Shown here piece after piece: positions 26,613 to 34,387 of a stretch of 64,000 nucleotides of DNA. Source of the stretch: Synoicihabitans lomoniglobus (lineage in GTDB: Bacteria > Verrucomicrobiota > Verrucomicrobiia > Opitutales > Opitutaceae); contig NZ_CP119075.1 of NCBI RefSeq assembly GCF_029023725.1, positions 2,475,501-2,539,500 of the forward strand, in the 5' to 3' direction. The notes under the pieces were generated by a model. The model was not told the DNA's origin and searched no databases. It saw only the letters and a list, made by a program, of their open reading frames with translations. Numbering within the stretch: the stretch's first letter is position 1; each line of letters opens with the position of its first letter. The position numbers and the translations under genes were made by a program.

Positions 26613-28255
26613 CTTTGGCCGCCCGACCCTGGCGTGAGCTGCCGACGTTGTTGAGTAAAACCGGCACGTCGGCGTGGGCCTTGGCGGTTCTGTTCCTTTT
26701 CCTGCTCGGCACCTGGCTTTACCGCATCATCCCGGAGTGGTCGTCCAACCCCGACCTTTCCCACGGCTTTTTCGCCCCGATTCTTTTTGGACTTCTACTC
26801 CAGGAAAGCCGCCAACGCGGCCCTCGGCGATTCTTGCCCGCAAACGCCGTAAACCTCGGTGTGTGCGGAGGCCTGGTAGCTCTGAGTTTGGTCACCCTGC
26901 TGACGGCCTGCCTCTTTGCGGCCGGACTGGATTGGTCCCACTCCATGGTGGAGTTTCTCTTAGGCTGCAGCGTGTCGGGCGCAGTGGCGGCGCTCATGCT
27001 GTATTTTTCCCTGCAGCCGTATCGCCTGATCCCGTTCAACTGGGTGGCCGTGGTCGCGCTTTTGATGTGGGTGCTGAGTCTGCCCATCCCTCCCGGCACT
27101 TACAGCTCGTTGACCTTGGGACTTCAGCTGTGGGTGACCGAACGGGTTTTGGGCGCGCTGCATATCCTCGGCATACCCGCGATTCGGAACGGCAACCTCA
27201 TCGAACTCGCCACCACCACCGTGGGCGTCGAGGAAGCCTGTAGCGGCGTGCGCAGTCTGCTCTCGTGCATCTTTGCCGGATTTTTCTTTTCGGCCGCGTT
27301 CGTGCGTCATTGGGGCGGTCGACTCCTGCTGCTCGTGCTCGCCCCCCTGCTGGCGATCGTGATGAATTTCGTGCGCTCGCTCACTCTCACGCTCTTGGCC
27401 AACAAGGGGGTCGACATCAGCGGTATGTGGCACGATGCGACGGGTTTTGCCATATTGGGCGTCACTGCGCTGCTCCTCGCGGGCCTGGCGTTGCTGTTGG
27501 AAAAATTCGAGTCCACCACCGCGTCCACCCCGGCGACGGACGCCGCCGCCCCGGGCGTATCCAATCAGCCCCTACCCCGTAATATTCGCCGAGGCAGCCG
27601 CATTCTCGCCACCGGCTTCGGCCTGGCAACGGGTTGCGTGGTGTTTTTCTTCTTCATGACCCGACCGGCTCCCCCCGGGAATGATGCCGTGCCCGATGTG
27701 CTGGCCCTCATGCCGGCCAATCCTCCCGGCTGGCGCATTGCGACCAGTGGCGATCTCTATCAATTTGCCGATATTCTCGAGACCGAACATCTGGGCCAAC
27801 GCATCTATCTGCGCAACGACCCCCAGGGCAATTTGATCCAAATTACGGTCTACATCGCCTATTGGTCACCGGGGCAAACCGCCGTGAGCACCGTGGCGTC
27901 CCACACACCCGACGCCTGCTGGCCGGGCAACGGGTGGGATCCGGTGCAGACTGATTTTACCACGGTCAATCTCCCTTTGGCCCAACGCGAATTGCATCGG
28001 GCGGAGTATCGGATTTTCGACAACAAACGACTCTCCCAGCACGTCTGGTTTTGGCACTCCTACGACCGGCGTGTGATTCGTGAATTCAATCCACGACGCC
28101 CGCTCGATCTACTCGCGTCGGTCATGGAATTCGGCGTGCGCAGTCAAGGTGAGCAAATGTTCGTCCGCCTGACCAGCAACCGCCCCTGGGCCGACATCGC
28201 GCAAGAACCATTGGTCGAGGAGATCTTTGACCGCCTCCAACCCTACGGCATCTAG
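26609..28255 (+). CDS. Exosortase fused to an EpsI domain
   Basis: A 548-residue protein. Residues 1-310 are a multi-pass exosortase, the transpeptidase thought to cut and anchor proteins with PEP-CTERM-type sorting tails. The proposed catalytic residues are all present: Cys211 in EEACSGVRSL, Arg256 in NFVRSLTLTLL, His275 in MWHDATGF. Residues about 340-548 form an EpsI-type periplasmic domain (YIAYWSPGQ, HTPDACWPGNGW), commonly fused to or encoded next to exosortases of polysaccharide-linked systems. It is translationally coupled to the TPR gene and followed by a 29-residue membrane peptide. No sorted substrate with a recognisable tail is in this window. Confidence 0.93.
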   Translation: MTLAARPWRELPTLLSKTGTSAWALAVLFLFLLGTWLYRIIPEWSSNPDLSHGFFAPILFGLLLQESRQRGPRRFLPANAVNLGVCGGLVALSLVTLLTACLFAAGLDWSHSMVEFLLGCSVSGAVAALMLYFSLQPYRLIPFNWVAVVALLMWVLSLPIPPGTYSSLTLGLQLWVTERVLGALHILGIPAIRNGNLIELATTTVGVEEACSGVRSLLSCIFAGFFFSAAFVRHWGGRLLLLVLAPLLAIVMNFVRSLTLTLLANKGVDISGMWHDATGFAILGVTALLLAGLALLLEKFESTTASTPATDAAAPGVSNQPLPRNIRRGSRILATGFGLATGCVVFFFFMTRPAPPGNDAVPDVLALMPANPPGWRIATSGDLYQFADILETEHLGQRIYLRNDPQGNLIQITVYIAYWSPGQTAVSTVASHTPDACWPGNGWDPVQTDFTTVNLPLAQRELHRAEYRIFDNKRLSQHVWFWHSYDRRVIREFNPRRPLDLLASVMEFGVRSQGEQMFVRLTSNRPWADIAQEPLVEEIFDRLQPYGI

Positions 28256-28261
28256 CTCGGC

Positions 28262-28351
28262 ATGTTCAAACTGACTCAGAAGGAACAGACCGCTCTGCTC
28301 TGGCTGGCCGTGATCATCGCGCTGGGCGTTATTGGCTTGGCGGTGCTGTAA
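28262..28351 (+). CDS. Small single-pass membrane peptide, 29 residues
   Basis: The short frame starts at ATG 28262, only 6 bases after the exosortase stop, and ends at TAA 28349-28351. It encodes a charged N-terminus (MFKLTQKEQTALLW) followed by about 17 hydrophobic residues ending in VL. The spacing and the clear hydrophobic helix suggest a real gene in the exosortase operon, possibly a small interaction partner. No family is recognised and coding status is not proven. Confidence 0.5.
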   Translation: MFKLTQKEQTALLWLAVIIALGVIGLAVL

Positions 28352-28375
28352 GGCATCGCTTCCTCATTGTTCGTC

Positions 28376-28978
28376 ATGTCGGATTCGTCTCGCTCCCATT
28401 CCGCTCTCTCCACCGCCCCATTGCGCGGCAGTGCGATGATCGGGTGGCTGGTGGCCGCGACCTTGGCGATCGCCGGCGTCGTGCTCGTCGCACAATTTCT
28501 GCGCCTCCGATCCCAGGCTTCTCTGGCGGTGCATCAGGCGGAGTTGGCCGAAATCGCCCAGGCGGCGCTACAAAACGAACTGGAGATCGAGCAGGCCATC
28601 AACGAACGCTTGCTCGCCAGTTCGACGGACTTCGATCGTCTCCGCACCTGTGTGCTGCACCGGGTCACCGGCTCAAATGTCGCTTCCCCTTCATTCGTAG
28701 TGCTGTGGGACCCGTCGACGCATACCGGGTCGCTCCACGGCCTGGCTGATCATACCGAACCCGCCACCTCCGAATTCCGCCTGACCGCCCACCTCCAGAG
28801 TCGCGGCAGCGTGGCCACCAACGCGTTGGTATTTCAGTCCCGCGTCCCGCCCGATTTCTCGCGGGGTGTGTTCAAGTTCGTCCCGAGCAGTGGGGACGTG
28901 ATCGGGTTTACTTTGACCATTGTGCCTCCGGAAGCGGAGTCTCCGGCCGCGACATTTTTGGGATATTTTTCGCGCTGA
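28376..28978 (+). CDS. Single-pass membrane protein with periplasmic domain, exosortase operon
   Basis: A 200-residue protein with one N-terminal transmembrane helix (about 20-41), a helical probably coiled-coil stretch (about 48-80) and a beta-rich periplasmic domain. The topology is reminiscent of type IV pilin-like or secretion accessory proteins, but there is no prepilin cleavage site and I do not recognise the family. It sits 24 bases after the small peptide and 53 bases before fabV, so it belongs to the exosortase unit by position. Start ATG 28376 is preferred over the in-frame TTG at 28367. Confidence 0.6.
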   Translation: MSDSSRSHSALSTAPLRGSAMIGWLVAATLAIAGVVLVAQFLRLRSQASLAVHQAELAEIAQAALQNELEIEQAINERLLASSTDFDRLRTCVLHRVTGSNVASPSFVVLWDPSTHTGSLHGLADHTEPATSEFRLTAHLQSRGSVATNALVFQSRVPPDFSRGVFKFVPSSGDVIGFTLTIVPPEAESPAATFLGYFSR

Positions 28979-29031
28979 TCCGCGATTTTCCGCACTTGCC
29001 ACCGCCACGGACGGAGAAAAGCCTCCCCGTC

Positions 29032-30219
29032 ATGGTTATTAAACCCCGTGTTCGCGGTTTCGTCTGCGTCACTTCGCACCCCGAGGGGTGCGCGGCGCAC
29101 ATCCAACAACAGATCGATTACGTGAAGTCGAAAGGCACGATCGCGGCTGGTCCGAAGAACGTGCTCGTGATCGGCTCTTCCACCGGCTTCGGTCTCGCCT
29201 CGCGCATCACCGCCGCCTTTGGTGCCGGTTCCAAGACGATCGGCGTCTTTTTCGAACGCCCCTCGGAAGAGGACCGACTCGGCACCGCGGGCTGGTATAA
29301 CACCATTGCCTTCACCGAGAAGGCGCGCGCGGAAGGTCTCTACGCCCGCAACTTCAATGGCGACGCGTTTTCCGACGAAATCAAAACGCAGGTCATCGAC
29401 GCGATTAAGGAAGATTTGGGTTCGGTCGATCTCATCGTCTACTCCCTCGCCTCCCCCCGTCGCACTCATCCCGATACCGGCGCCGTGCATCGTTCCGTGC
29501 TCAAGCCGGTGGGGGCGCCCTACTCCAACCGCACCGTCGACACCGACCGCGGCATCGTCAGCGACATCACCATCGAGCCCGCCAGCGATGCAGAGATTGC
29601 CGACACCGTCGCCGTCATGGGCGGCGACGACTGGGAACGCTGGATCAACGCCCTCGATCAAGCCGGGGTGCTCGCCGACGGCGCCACCTCCGTGGCCTAC
29701 TCCTACATCGGCCCCGAAGTCACCTGGGACATCTATAAAAACGGCACTATTGGACTCGCCAAAATCGACCTCGAGGCCGCCTGCAAACGCATCGACGCGC
29801 TCCTGAAGACCAAGGGTTACGGTCGTGCTTTGGTCTCGGTCAACAAGGCCCTCGTATCCCAGGCCAGCTCGGCGATTCCCGTCGTGCCGCTCTATATTTC
29901 CATTCTCTACAAACTCATGAAGGCCAAGGGCACGCACGAGGGCTGCATTGAACAAATGCAACGCTTGTTCGCCACCCAACTCTACAGTGGCGAGGCCGCC
30001 ACCTACGACGAAGCCGGCCGCGTGCGGGTCGACGATTGGGAGATGCAGCCCGACATCCAAGCCGCGGTGAAGGAGATCTGGCCGCAGATCACCACGGAAA
30101 ACCTCGAAGAGCTCACCGACATCGTCGGTTACCGCGCGGAGTTTTTGAAAATGTTCGGCTTCGGGCTCGACGGCATCGATTACGAAGCCGACACCGAGCC
30201 GAATCGGCCCATGCTCTGA
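29032..30219 (+). CDS. fabV: Trans-2-enoyl-CoA/ACP reductase FabV
   Basis: A 395-residue NADH-dependent enoyl reductase that completes the fatty acid elongation cycle; it is the FabI replacement in several Gram-negatives and is usually triclosan-tolerant. The NADH-binding region is LVIGSSTGFGLASRI (46-60). The Y-x8-K catalytic pair is Tyr235 and Lys244 in DIYKNGTIGLAK, identical in position to characterised FabV. Start ATG 29032 gives the normal N-terminus MVIKPRVRGFVC. A terminator follows the stop. Neighbours are unrelated, so it is probably a single gene or the tail of the exosortase unit. Confidence 0.96.
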   Translation: MVIKPRVRGFVCVTSHPEGCAAHIQQQIDYVKSKGTIAAGPKNVLVIGSSTGFGLASRITAAFGAGSKTIGVFFERPSEEDRLGTAGWYNTIAFTEKARAEGLYARNFNGDAFSDEIKTQVIDAIKEDLGSVDLIVYSLASPRRTHPDTGAVHRSVLKPVGAPYSNRTVDTDRGIVSDITIEPASDAEIADTVAVMGGDDWERWINALDQAGVLADGATSVAYSYIGPEVTWDIYKNGTIGLAKIDLEAACKRIDALLKTKGYGRALVSVNKALVSQASSAIPVVPLYISILYKLMKAKGTHEGCIEQMQRLFATQLYSGEAATYDEAGRVRVDDWEMQPDIQAAVKEIWPQITTENLEELTDIVGYRAEFLKMFGFGLDGIDYEADTEPNRPML

Positions 30220-30264
30220 TCGCGATCGACATCGACATCGCGCCCCTCCTGCCCGACTCAAACC

Positions 30265-30293
30265 GGGGCACCGCATCACGGTGCCCCTTTTTT
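30265..30293 (+). terminator. Rho-independent terminator after fabV
   Basis: Perfect 9-base stem GGGGCACCG / CGGTGCCCC with loop CATCA and six T (30288-30293). It lies between the convergent fabV and ridA genes. Confidence 0.93.
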
Positions 30294-30294
30294 A

Positions 30295-30756
30295 TTAGTC
30301 GGCGGCTTCGGCCACCACTTGGATTTCCACCGTCGAGTCTTTGGGCAACCCGGCCACCGCAACTGCGGCGCGCGAATGGCGTCCCGCCTCGCCCAAAACG
30401 GCGATGAACAAATCGCTCGCGCCGTTGATCACCAAGGGGCTGCTGTCGAAGCCGGAAACCGCGTTCACGTAACCTCCGACGTAGATCAAACGCTTCACCT
30501 TGCTCAGCGAACCGAGCGCGGCTTTGAGCGTGGCCAACGTGTTGAGCGCACATACACGCGCAGATTCGTAACCCGATTCGATCGTCTGAGCCGCGCCGAC
30601 TTGTCCGACGTGGGTCATCGCGCCATTGCTGACCGAGATGGTGCCCGAGCAATACACGAGATTCCCCGTGCGCACATAAGGCAGATAGTTGCCACCGGCC
30701 GCGGGCGCGGCGGGTAATTCGAGTCCTAGTTCAGCAATTTTAGCTTCCGGGTCCAT
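30295..30756 (-). CDS. ridA: RidA/YjgF-family deaminase
   Basis: A 153-residue protein of the RidA family, whose members hydrolyse reactive enamine/imine intermediates made by PLP enzymes. It has GNLVYCSGTI, a long VRLIYVGGYVNA-type stretch and GLPKDSTVEIQVVAEA at the C-terminus. It belongs to the longer YjgF-like group (about 150 residues) rather than the 128-residue archetype, so the catalytic Arg expected in RidA proper cannot be assumed. Start ATG 30754-30756 is used; an in-frame TTG lies 9 bases upstream. Divergent from the amidase gene. Confidence 0.85.
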   Translation of the reverse strand: MDPEAKIAELGLELPAAPAAGGNYLPYVRTGNLVYCSGTISVSNGAMTHVGQVGAAQTIESGYESARVCALNTLATLKAALGSLSKVKRLIYVGGYVNAVSGFDSSPLVINGASDLFIAVLGEAGRHSRAAVAVAGLPKDSTVEIQVVAEAAD

Positions 30757-30850
30757 GGCACTCAACTAGACGCGTTCCCGCGCGCCGCGCCAGTCGAATA
30801 TGCACACCAGCGATTGCTTTGAACGTATTCACCACCGAACCTTGCGCTCC

Positions 30851-32098
30851 ATGGATATCGCCGCCTGGCAAGCACTGCACCAAGAACAACCTGATCGCCT
30901 GATCTCCACCTTTCGGGAACGCCTCCCACTCCTGTCGGAGGATCAACATCGCGCGGTGTGGGCCTGGACCACCGCCGCCGACACCGCGCGCAAACCCACC
31001 ACCAGCGGTCCTCTCGCCGGAGTGCCGTTCGCCATCAAAGATCTGTTTCATCTCGCGACGGTGCCGACGCGAGGGGGAGGTCAGCTCCCCGCCAAAACGC
31101 CACGACGCCACGGCGCGTTGGTGACGGATCTCGAAGCGACGGGCGCCTTCGCCGTGGGGAAAACCCACCTGCACGAGTATGCCTACGGTTTGACGGGTGA
31201 AAATCCCCACTTCGGCAATGTGGCCCACCCCCAATTTCCGGACCGCACCTCCGGCGGCTCCAGCAGTGGATCCGCCGCCGCTGTGGCAGCGGGCATCGTG
31301 CCGTTGGCGCTGGGCACCGACACCGGCGGATCGCTGCGCGTCCCGGCCGCCTACTGCGGTCTCTATAGCTGGCGCGATGTGCCTCATGATCGTTGGATCA
31401 GCGATGCGATGCCGTTGGCGCCAAGCTTCGACACCGCCGGATGGTTGACCCGGTCCGCAGGTGATCTTCGTCGCGTGCAAGAATCACTCCGCGGTCCCCT
31501 GCCCCCCGTCGCGACCACGCCACGCGGAGGTTACCTCCCGGCCGCCGCCATGGACGTGAGCGTCGCGCCACCGTGGGATAATGCCCTCGGCCAACGCGCC
31601 GCAAAATTCACGGCCGAAACCCTCGACGAACACGGCGACCTCGCCAGTGCCGTGACCGGATCGGGACAGCCTTACAGTATCCTGCAAAGCACCGAAGCGT
31701 TTGCAGTTCACCAAACCACCCTGGATCGGAGCAAGGCCGTGTATGGGGACGCCGTCTGGGCCCGGATCAATCGCGGCCGCACGTGGAGCGCGGCCCAGCT
31801 CGAAGGCGCTTTGGTTCACCAGCTGAAAGTGAAGCTGGCCTTCGCCCGATATTTTGAAACGCACGACTTTCTAATCATGCCGGTCGCCCCGTCTCCCGCG
31901 CCGCGTCATACCGAGTGCGACCAACCCCAACGCGATGCGCTCCTCGCGCTGACCACCCCGGTTTCCCTCGCCGGGCTACCCGCCCTCACCGTGCCAATCT
32001 CACTGCCGGATGGATTGAGCCTCGGATTGCAGATCATCTTCCCCTCCGCGCATCATGCCGCGCTCAATTGGGTGCTCGACCGGTGCAATAATTGCTAG
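30851..32098 (+). CDS. Amidase-signature family hydrolase
   Basis: A 415-residue cytoplasmic amidase with the Ser-cisSer-Lys triad: Lys63 in FAIKDLFH, Ser138 in SGGSSSGSAAAVAAG, and nucleophile Ser161 in GTDTGGSLRVPAAYCG. It is shorter than GatA (about 480) and lacks partner gatB/gatC genes, so it is not the tRNA amidotransferase. The substrate is unknown; allophanate hydrolase-like or aryl/aliphatic amidase are possible. Start ATG 30851 yields MDIAAWQALHQ. It is 11 bases before the DUF3891 gene and likely cotranscribed with it. Confidence 0.88.
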   Translation: MDIAAWQALHQEQPDRLISTFRERLPLLSEDQHRAVWAWTTAADTARKPTTSGPLAGVPFAIKDLFHLATVPTRGGGQLPAKTPRRHGALVTDLEATGAFAVGKTHLHEYAYGLTGENPHFGNVAHPQFPDRTSGGSSSGSAAAVAAGIVPLALGTDTGGSLRVPAAYCGLYSWRDVPHDRWISDAMPLAPSFDTAGWLTRSAGDLRRVQESLRGPLPPVATTPRGGYLPAAAMDVSVAPPWDNALGQRAAKFTAETLDEHGDLASAVTGSGQPYSILQSTEAFAVHQTTLDRSKAVYGDAVWARINRGRTWSAAQLEGALVHQLKVKLAFARYFETHDFLIMPVAPSPAPRHTECDQPQRDALLALTTPVSLAGLPALTVPISLPDGLSLGLQIIFPSAHHAALNWVLDRCNNC

Positions 32099-32109
32099 GG
32101 AGCAAAACC

Positions 32110-32907
32110 ATGATTCGCGCCGAAACCGACACCACCTGGCTTCTTGTCACCCATCCCGACCACGCCGCCCTCGCCGGAGAATTTGCCGATGCCTGGGGCA
32201 ACACACAGTTTGCGCGACCCGAACCTTTTGCCCCGATTCGCCATGCGGTGTATCACCATGACGACGGTTGGTTGCAGCGCGACGCGAACCCGAGTCTCAC
32301 CCCGGCCGGCAAACCCGAGGCGTTCACGCGTGATCTCGTCGGCGCATATTCCGCCTTTGAAGAAATCGATCTTCCGGCGTATCTCGGGGTGCGCGCCCAA
32401 GCGACTCGCGCCGTGGCGGAGGTGGACCCTGCCGCCGCGGTCGTGGTGTCCATGCACACGGTCAACCTGCTGACCGAACAGGCGGACCTCGAATCCATCC
32501 AACCCGAACATCGCGAGGCCCACGCCACCTTCGTGGCCGAGCAACGGGCCTGGCAGGAGGAAACCATGCGGGCACTCAACTTATCGCCCGAATCCATGAC
32601 GCGCGGTTTCGAGTTCCTGCAGTGTTGTGACAACCTTTCGCTGATCGCCTGCTCCGGTTACGATGAACCGCGCGCGCTGCGGCACCGGCAACCCGATCGC
32701 CACGGTGACCGCCACGAATTGCAGGCCCGGCCGTTGGGAGCCGGGACATGGAGCATCACTCCGTGGCCCTTCAAGGAAGACGAAATTTCGTTCAAATTGC
32801 CGCGCCGTCGCGTGAACAAAGCCGACGCCCAAACACCGGAAACGTTTCGCGCCGCCTTCACCGCCGCAGCACCCGAGATCGTCGCGATCACGCTGCGCCG
32901 CGCCTAG
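32110..32907 (+). CDS. DUF3891-family protein
   Basis: A 265-residue cytoplasmic protein of the uncharacterised DUF3891 family. It contains TWLLVTHPDHAALAGEFA, VYHHDDGW and SMHTVNLL, where the His/Asp-rich blocks look like metal ligands of an HD-like hydrolase. Function is unknown. It directly follows an amidase gene (11-base gap), suggesting that the two act on the same small molecule. Start ATG 32110. Confidence 0.75.
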   Translation: MIRAETDTTWLLVTHPDHAALAGEFADAWGNTQFARPEPFAPIRHAVYHHDDGWLQRDANPSLTPAGKPEAFTRDLVGAYSAFEEIDLPAYLGVRAQATRAVAEVDPAAAVVVSMHTVNLLTEQADLESIQPEHREAHATFVAEQRAWQEETMRALNLSPESMTRGFEFLQCCDNLSLIACSGYDEPRALRHRQPDRHGDRHELQARPLGAGTWSITPWPFKEDEISFKLPRRRVNKADAQTPETFRAAFTAAAPEIVAITLRRA

Positions 32908-33014
32908 CCTGCGGCTTCGGTAGCAATGAGCCCAATTCATGCGTTGCCGCGCGTGGTCCGGGCTTCAATCGTTTCGGTGCCATTGGCACCGCCAATGCTT
33001 TCACGCCCCCGCCC

Positions 33015-34352
33015 ATGCTAAATCGCTTGTTCAAGCTCTCCGACCACGGGACGACCGTTTCCCGCGAACTTCAGGCCGGTCTCACGACCTTTGCCGCCAT
33101 GGCCTACATCCTGGCGGTGAATCCCAACATCCTGGCCGACACCGGCATGGATCGAGCCGCTCTCGTCACCGTCACCGCGCTGACCGCAGCGGTGAGCACG
33201 ATGTTGATGGCCGCGTTGACCAACTTTCCCTTGGCCCTCGCCCCGGGCATGGGCATCAACGCGTTTTTCACCTACACGATCTGCCTGGGAGCCGGGGTGC
33301 GCTGGCAGGAAGCCCTCGGCATGGTATTCGTCAACGGCATCATCTTCCTGATGCTGTCCCTCACCGGCGTGCGGGAGAAGATCGTCCGGGCGATCCCGTA
33401 TTCGCTGAAGATTGCGATCACCTGCGGCATTGGTCTGTTCATCGCTTTTATCGGGCTTAAAAACGGCGGCGTGATCGCGGCCAGTCCGGCCACATTTGTC
33501 ACCCACGGTGATTTCAACTCGGGTCCCGTGGCCGTGTGTCTCATGGGCATCGCCATCACGATCATTCTCGTGGCGCGTCGCGTGCCGGCCGCTATCATTC
33601 TGGGCATCCTGATCACGTCCCTCATCGGCTTGTTCGTGTCCGACGGCCAAGGCGGCAAGGTCACGAGCCTGCCTGGCAGCTGGATCGACCTGCCGGCCTC
33701 GCCTGCTCCCGTTTTTCTGCAACTTGAATTCGGTTTCCTGCAAAACTGGTCCGCCTTTCAGATCGCGCTGCCCCTCATCTTGACGCTGCTGCTGGTCGAC
33801 ATGTTCGACAACATCGGCACGTTGATCGGCGTCACCAATCGCGCGGGTTTACTCGACGCCGACGGCAACTTGCCCAAAGCCGGCAACGCCCTGGTCGCCG
33901 ACTCCATCGCGGCGATTCTCAGTTCCTTGTTCGGCACCTCCACGGTTGTCAGCTACATTGAATCCGCCTCGGGCGTCGAAGCGGGCGGGCGCACGGGTCT
34001 CACTGCGGTCAGCGTGGCGGTGCTCATGCTGCTGGCGCTCTTTCTGACTCCGGTCATTCTGGCGATTCCCGCTGCCGCGACCGCTCCCGCTCTCGTCGTG
34101 GTGGGCATCTTCATGCTGCAATCGGTCACGGAGATTAAAATGGACGACTTCAAGGTCGCCGCCCCCGCGATGCTCACGATCTTGTGCATTCCCCTCACTT
34201 TCAGCATCGCCGAGGGCATCGGGCTCGGACTGATCTGCGCCTCACTGCTCGCTCTCGCCAGCGGTCGGCCCAAGGATTTCCCTGTCGTGGGCTATGTGAT
34301 CGCCGCGATTTTCTTTCTCCAGTTTTTCCGTATATTTCCATTTTCCGGGTAA
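33015..34352 (+). CDS. NCS2-family purine permease (AzgA/GhxP type)
   Basis: A 445-residue inner-membrane protein with 12-14 hydrophobic segments. It starts MLNRLFKLSDHGTTVSREL and has FAAMAYILAVNP, ALAPGMGINAFFTYTI and LLVDMFDNIGTLIGV, which are signature blocks of the AzgA-like branch that imports adenine, guanine and hypoxanthine. The permease lies a few kb from an adenine deaminase and a secreted adenosine deaminase, a sensible purine scavenging set. The start is placed at ATG 33015; the frame is open further upstream but that part is not membrane-like. A 108-base gap precedes it, with no recognisable purine riboswitch. Confidence 0.92.
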   Translation: MLNRLFKLSDHGTTVSRELQAGLTTFAAMAYILAVNPNILADTGMDRAALVTVTALTAAVSTMLMAALTNFPLALAPGMGINAFFTYTICLGAGVRWQEALGMVFVNGIIFLMLSLTGVREKIVRAIPYSLKIAITCGIGLFIAFIGLKNGGVIAASPATFVTHGDFNSGPVAVCLMGIAITIILVARRVPAAIILGILITSLIGLFVSDGQGGKVTSLPGSWIDLPASPAPVFLQLEFGFLQNWSAFQIALPLILTLLLVDMFDNIGTLIGVTNRAGLLDADGNLPKAGNALVADSIAAILSSLFGTSTVVSYIESASGVEAGGRTGLTAVSVAVLMLLALFLTPVILAIPAAATAPALVVVGIFMLQSVTEIKMDDFKVAAPAMLTILCIPLTFSIAEGIGLGLICASLLALASGRPKDFPVVGYVIAAIFFLQFFRIFPFSG

Positions 34353-34387
34353 CGCCGCGCGTTTCCCTTTTCATTCCCCCCTTGGCC

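Noticed and set aside
32908-33014. Purine riboswitch before the NCS2 permease
   Set aside because: No recognisable three-way junction or conserved loop sequences in the 107-base gap.
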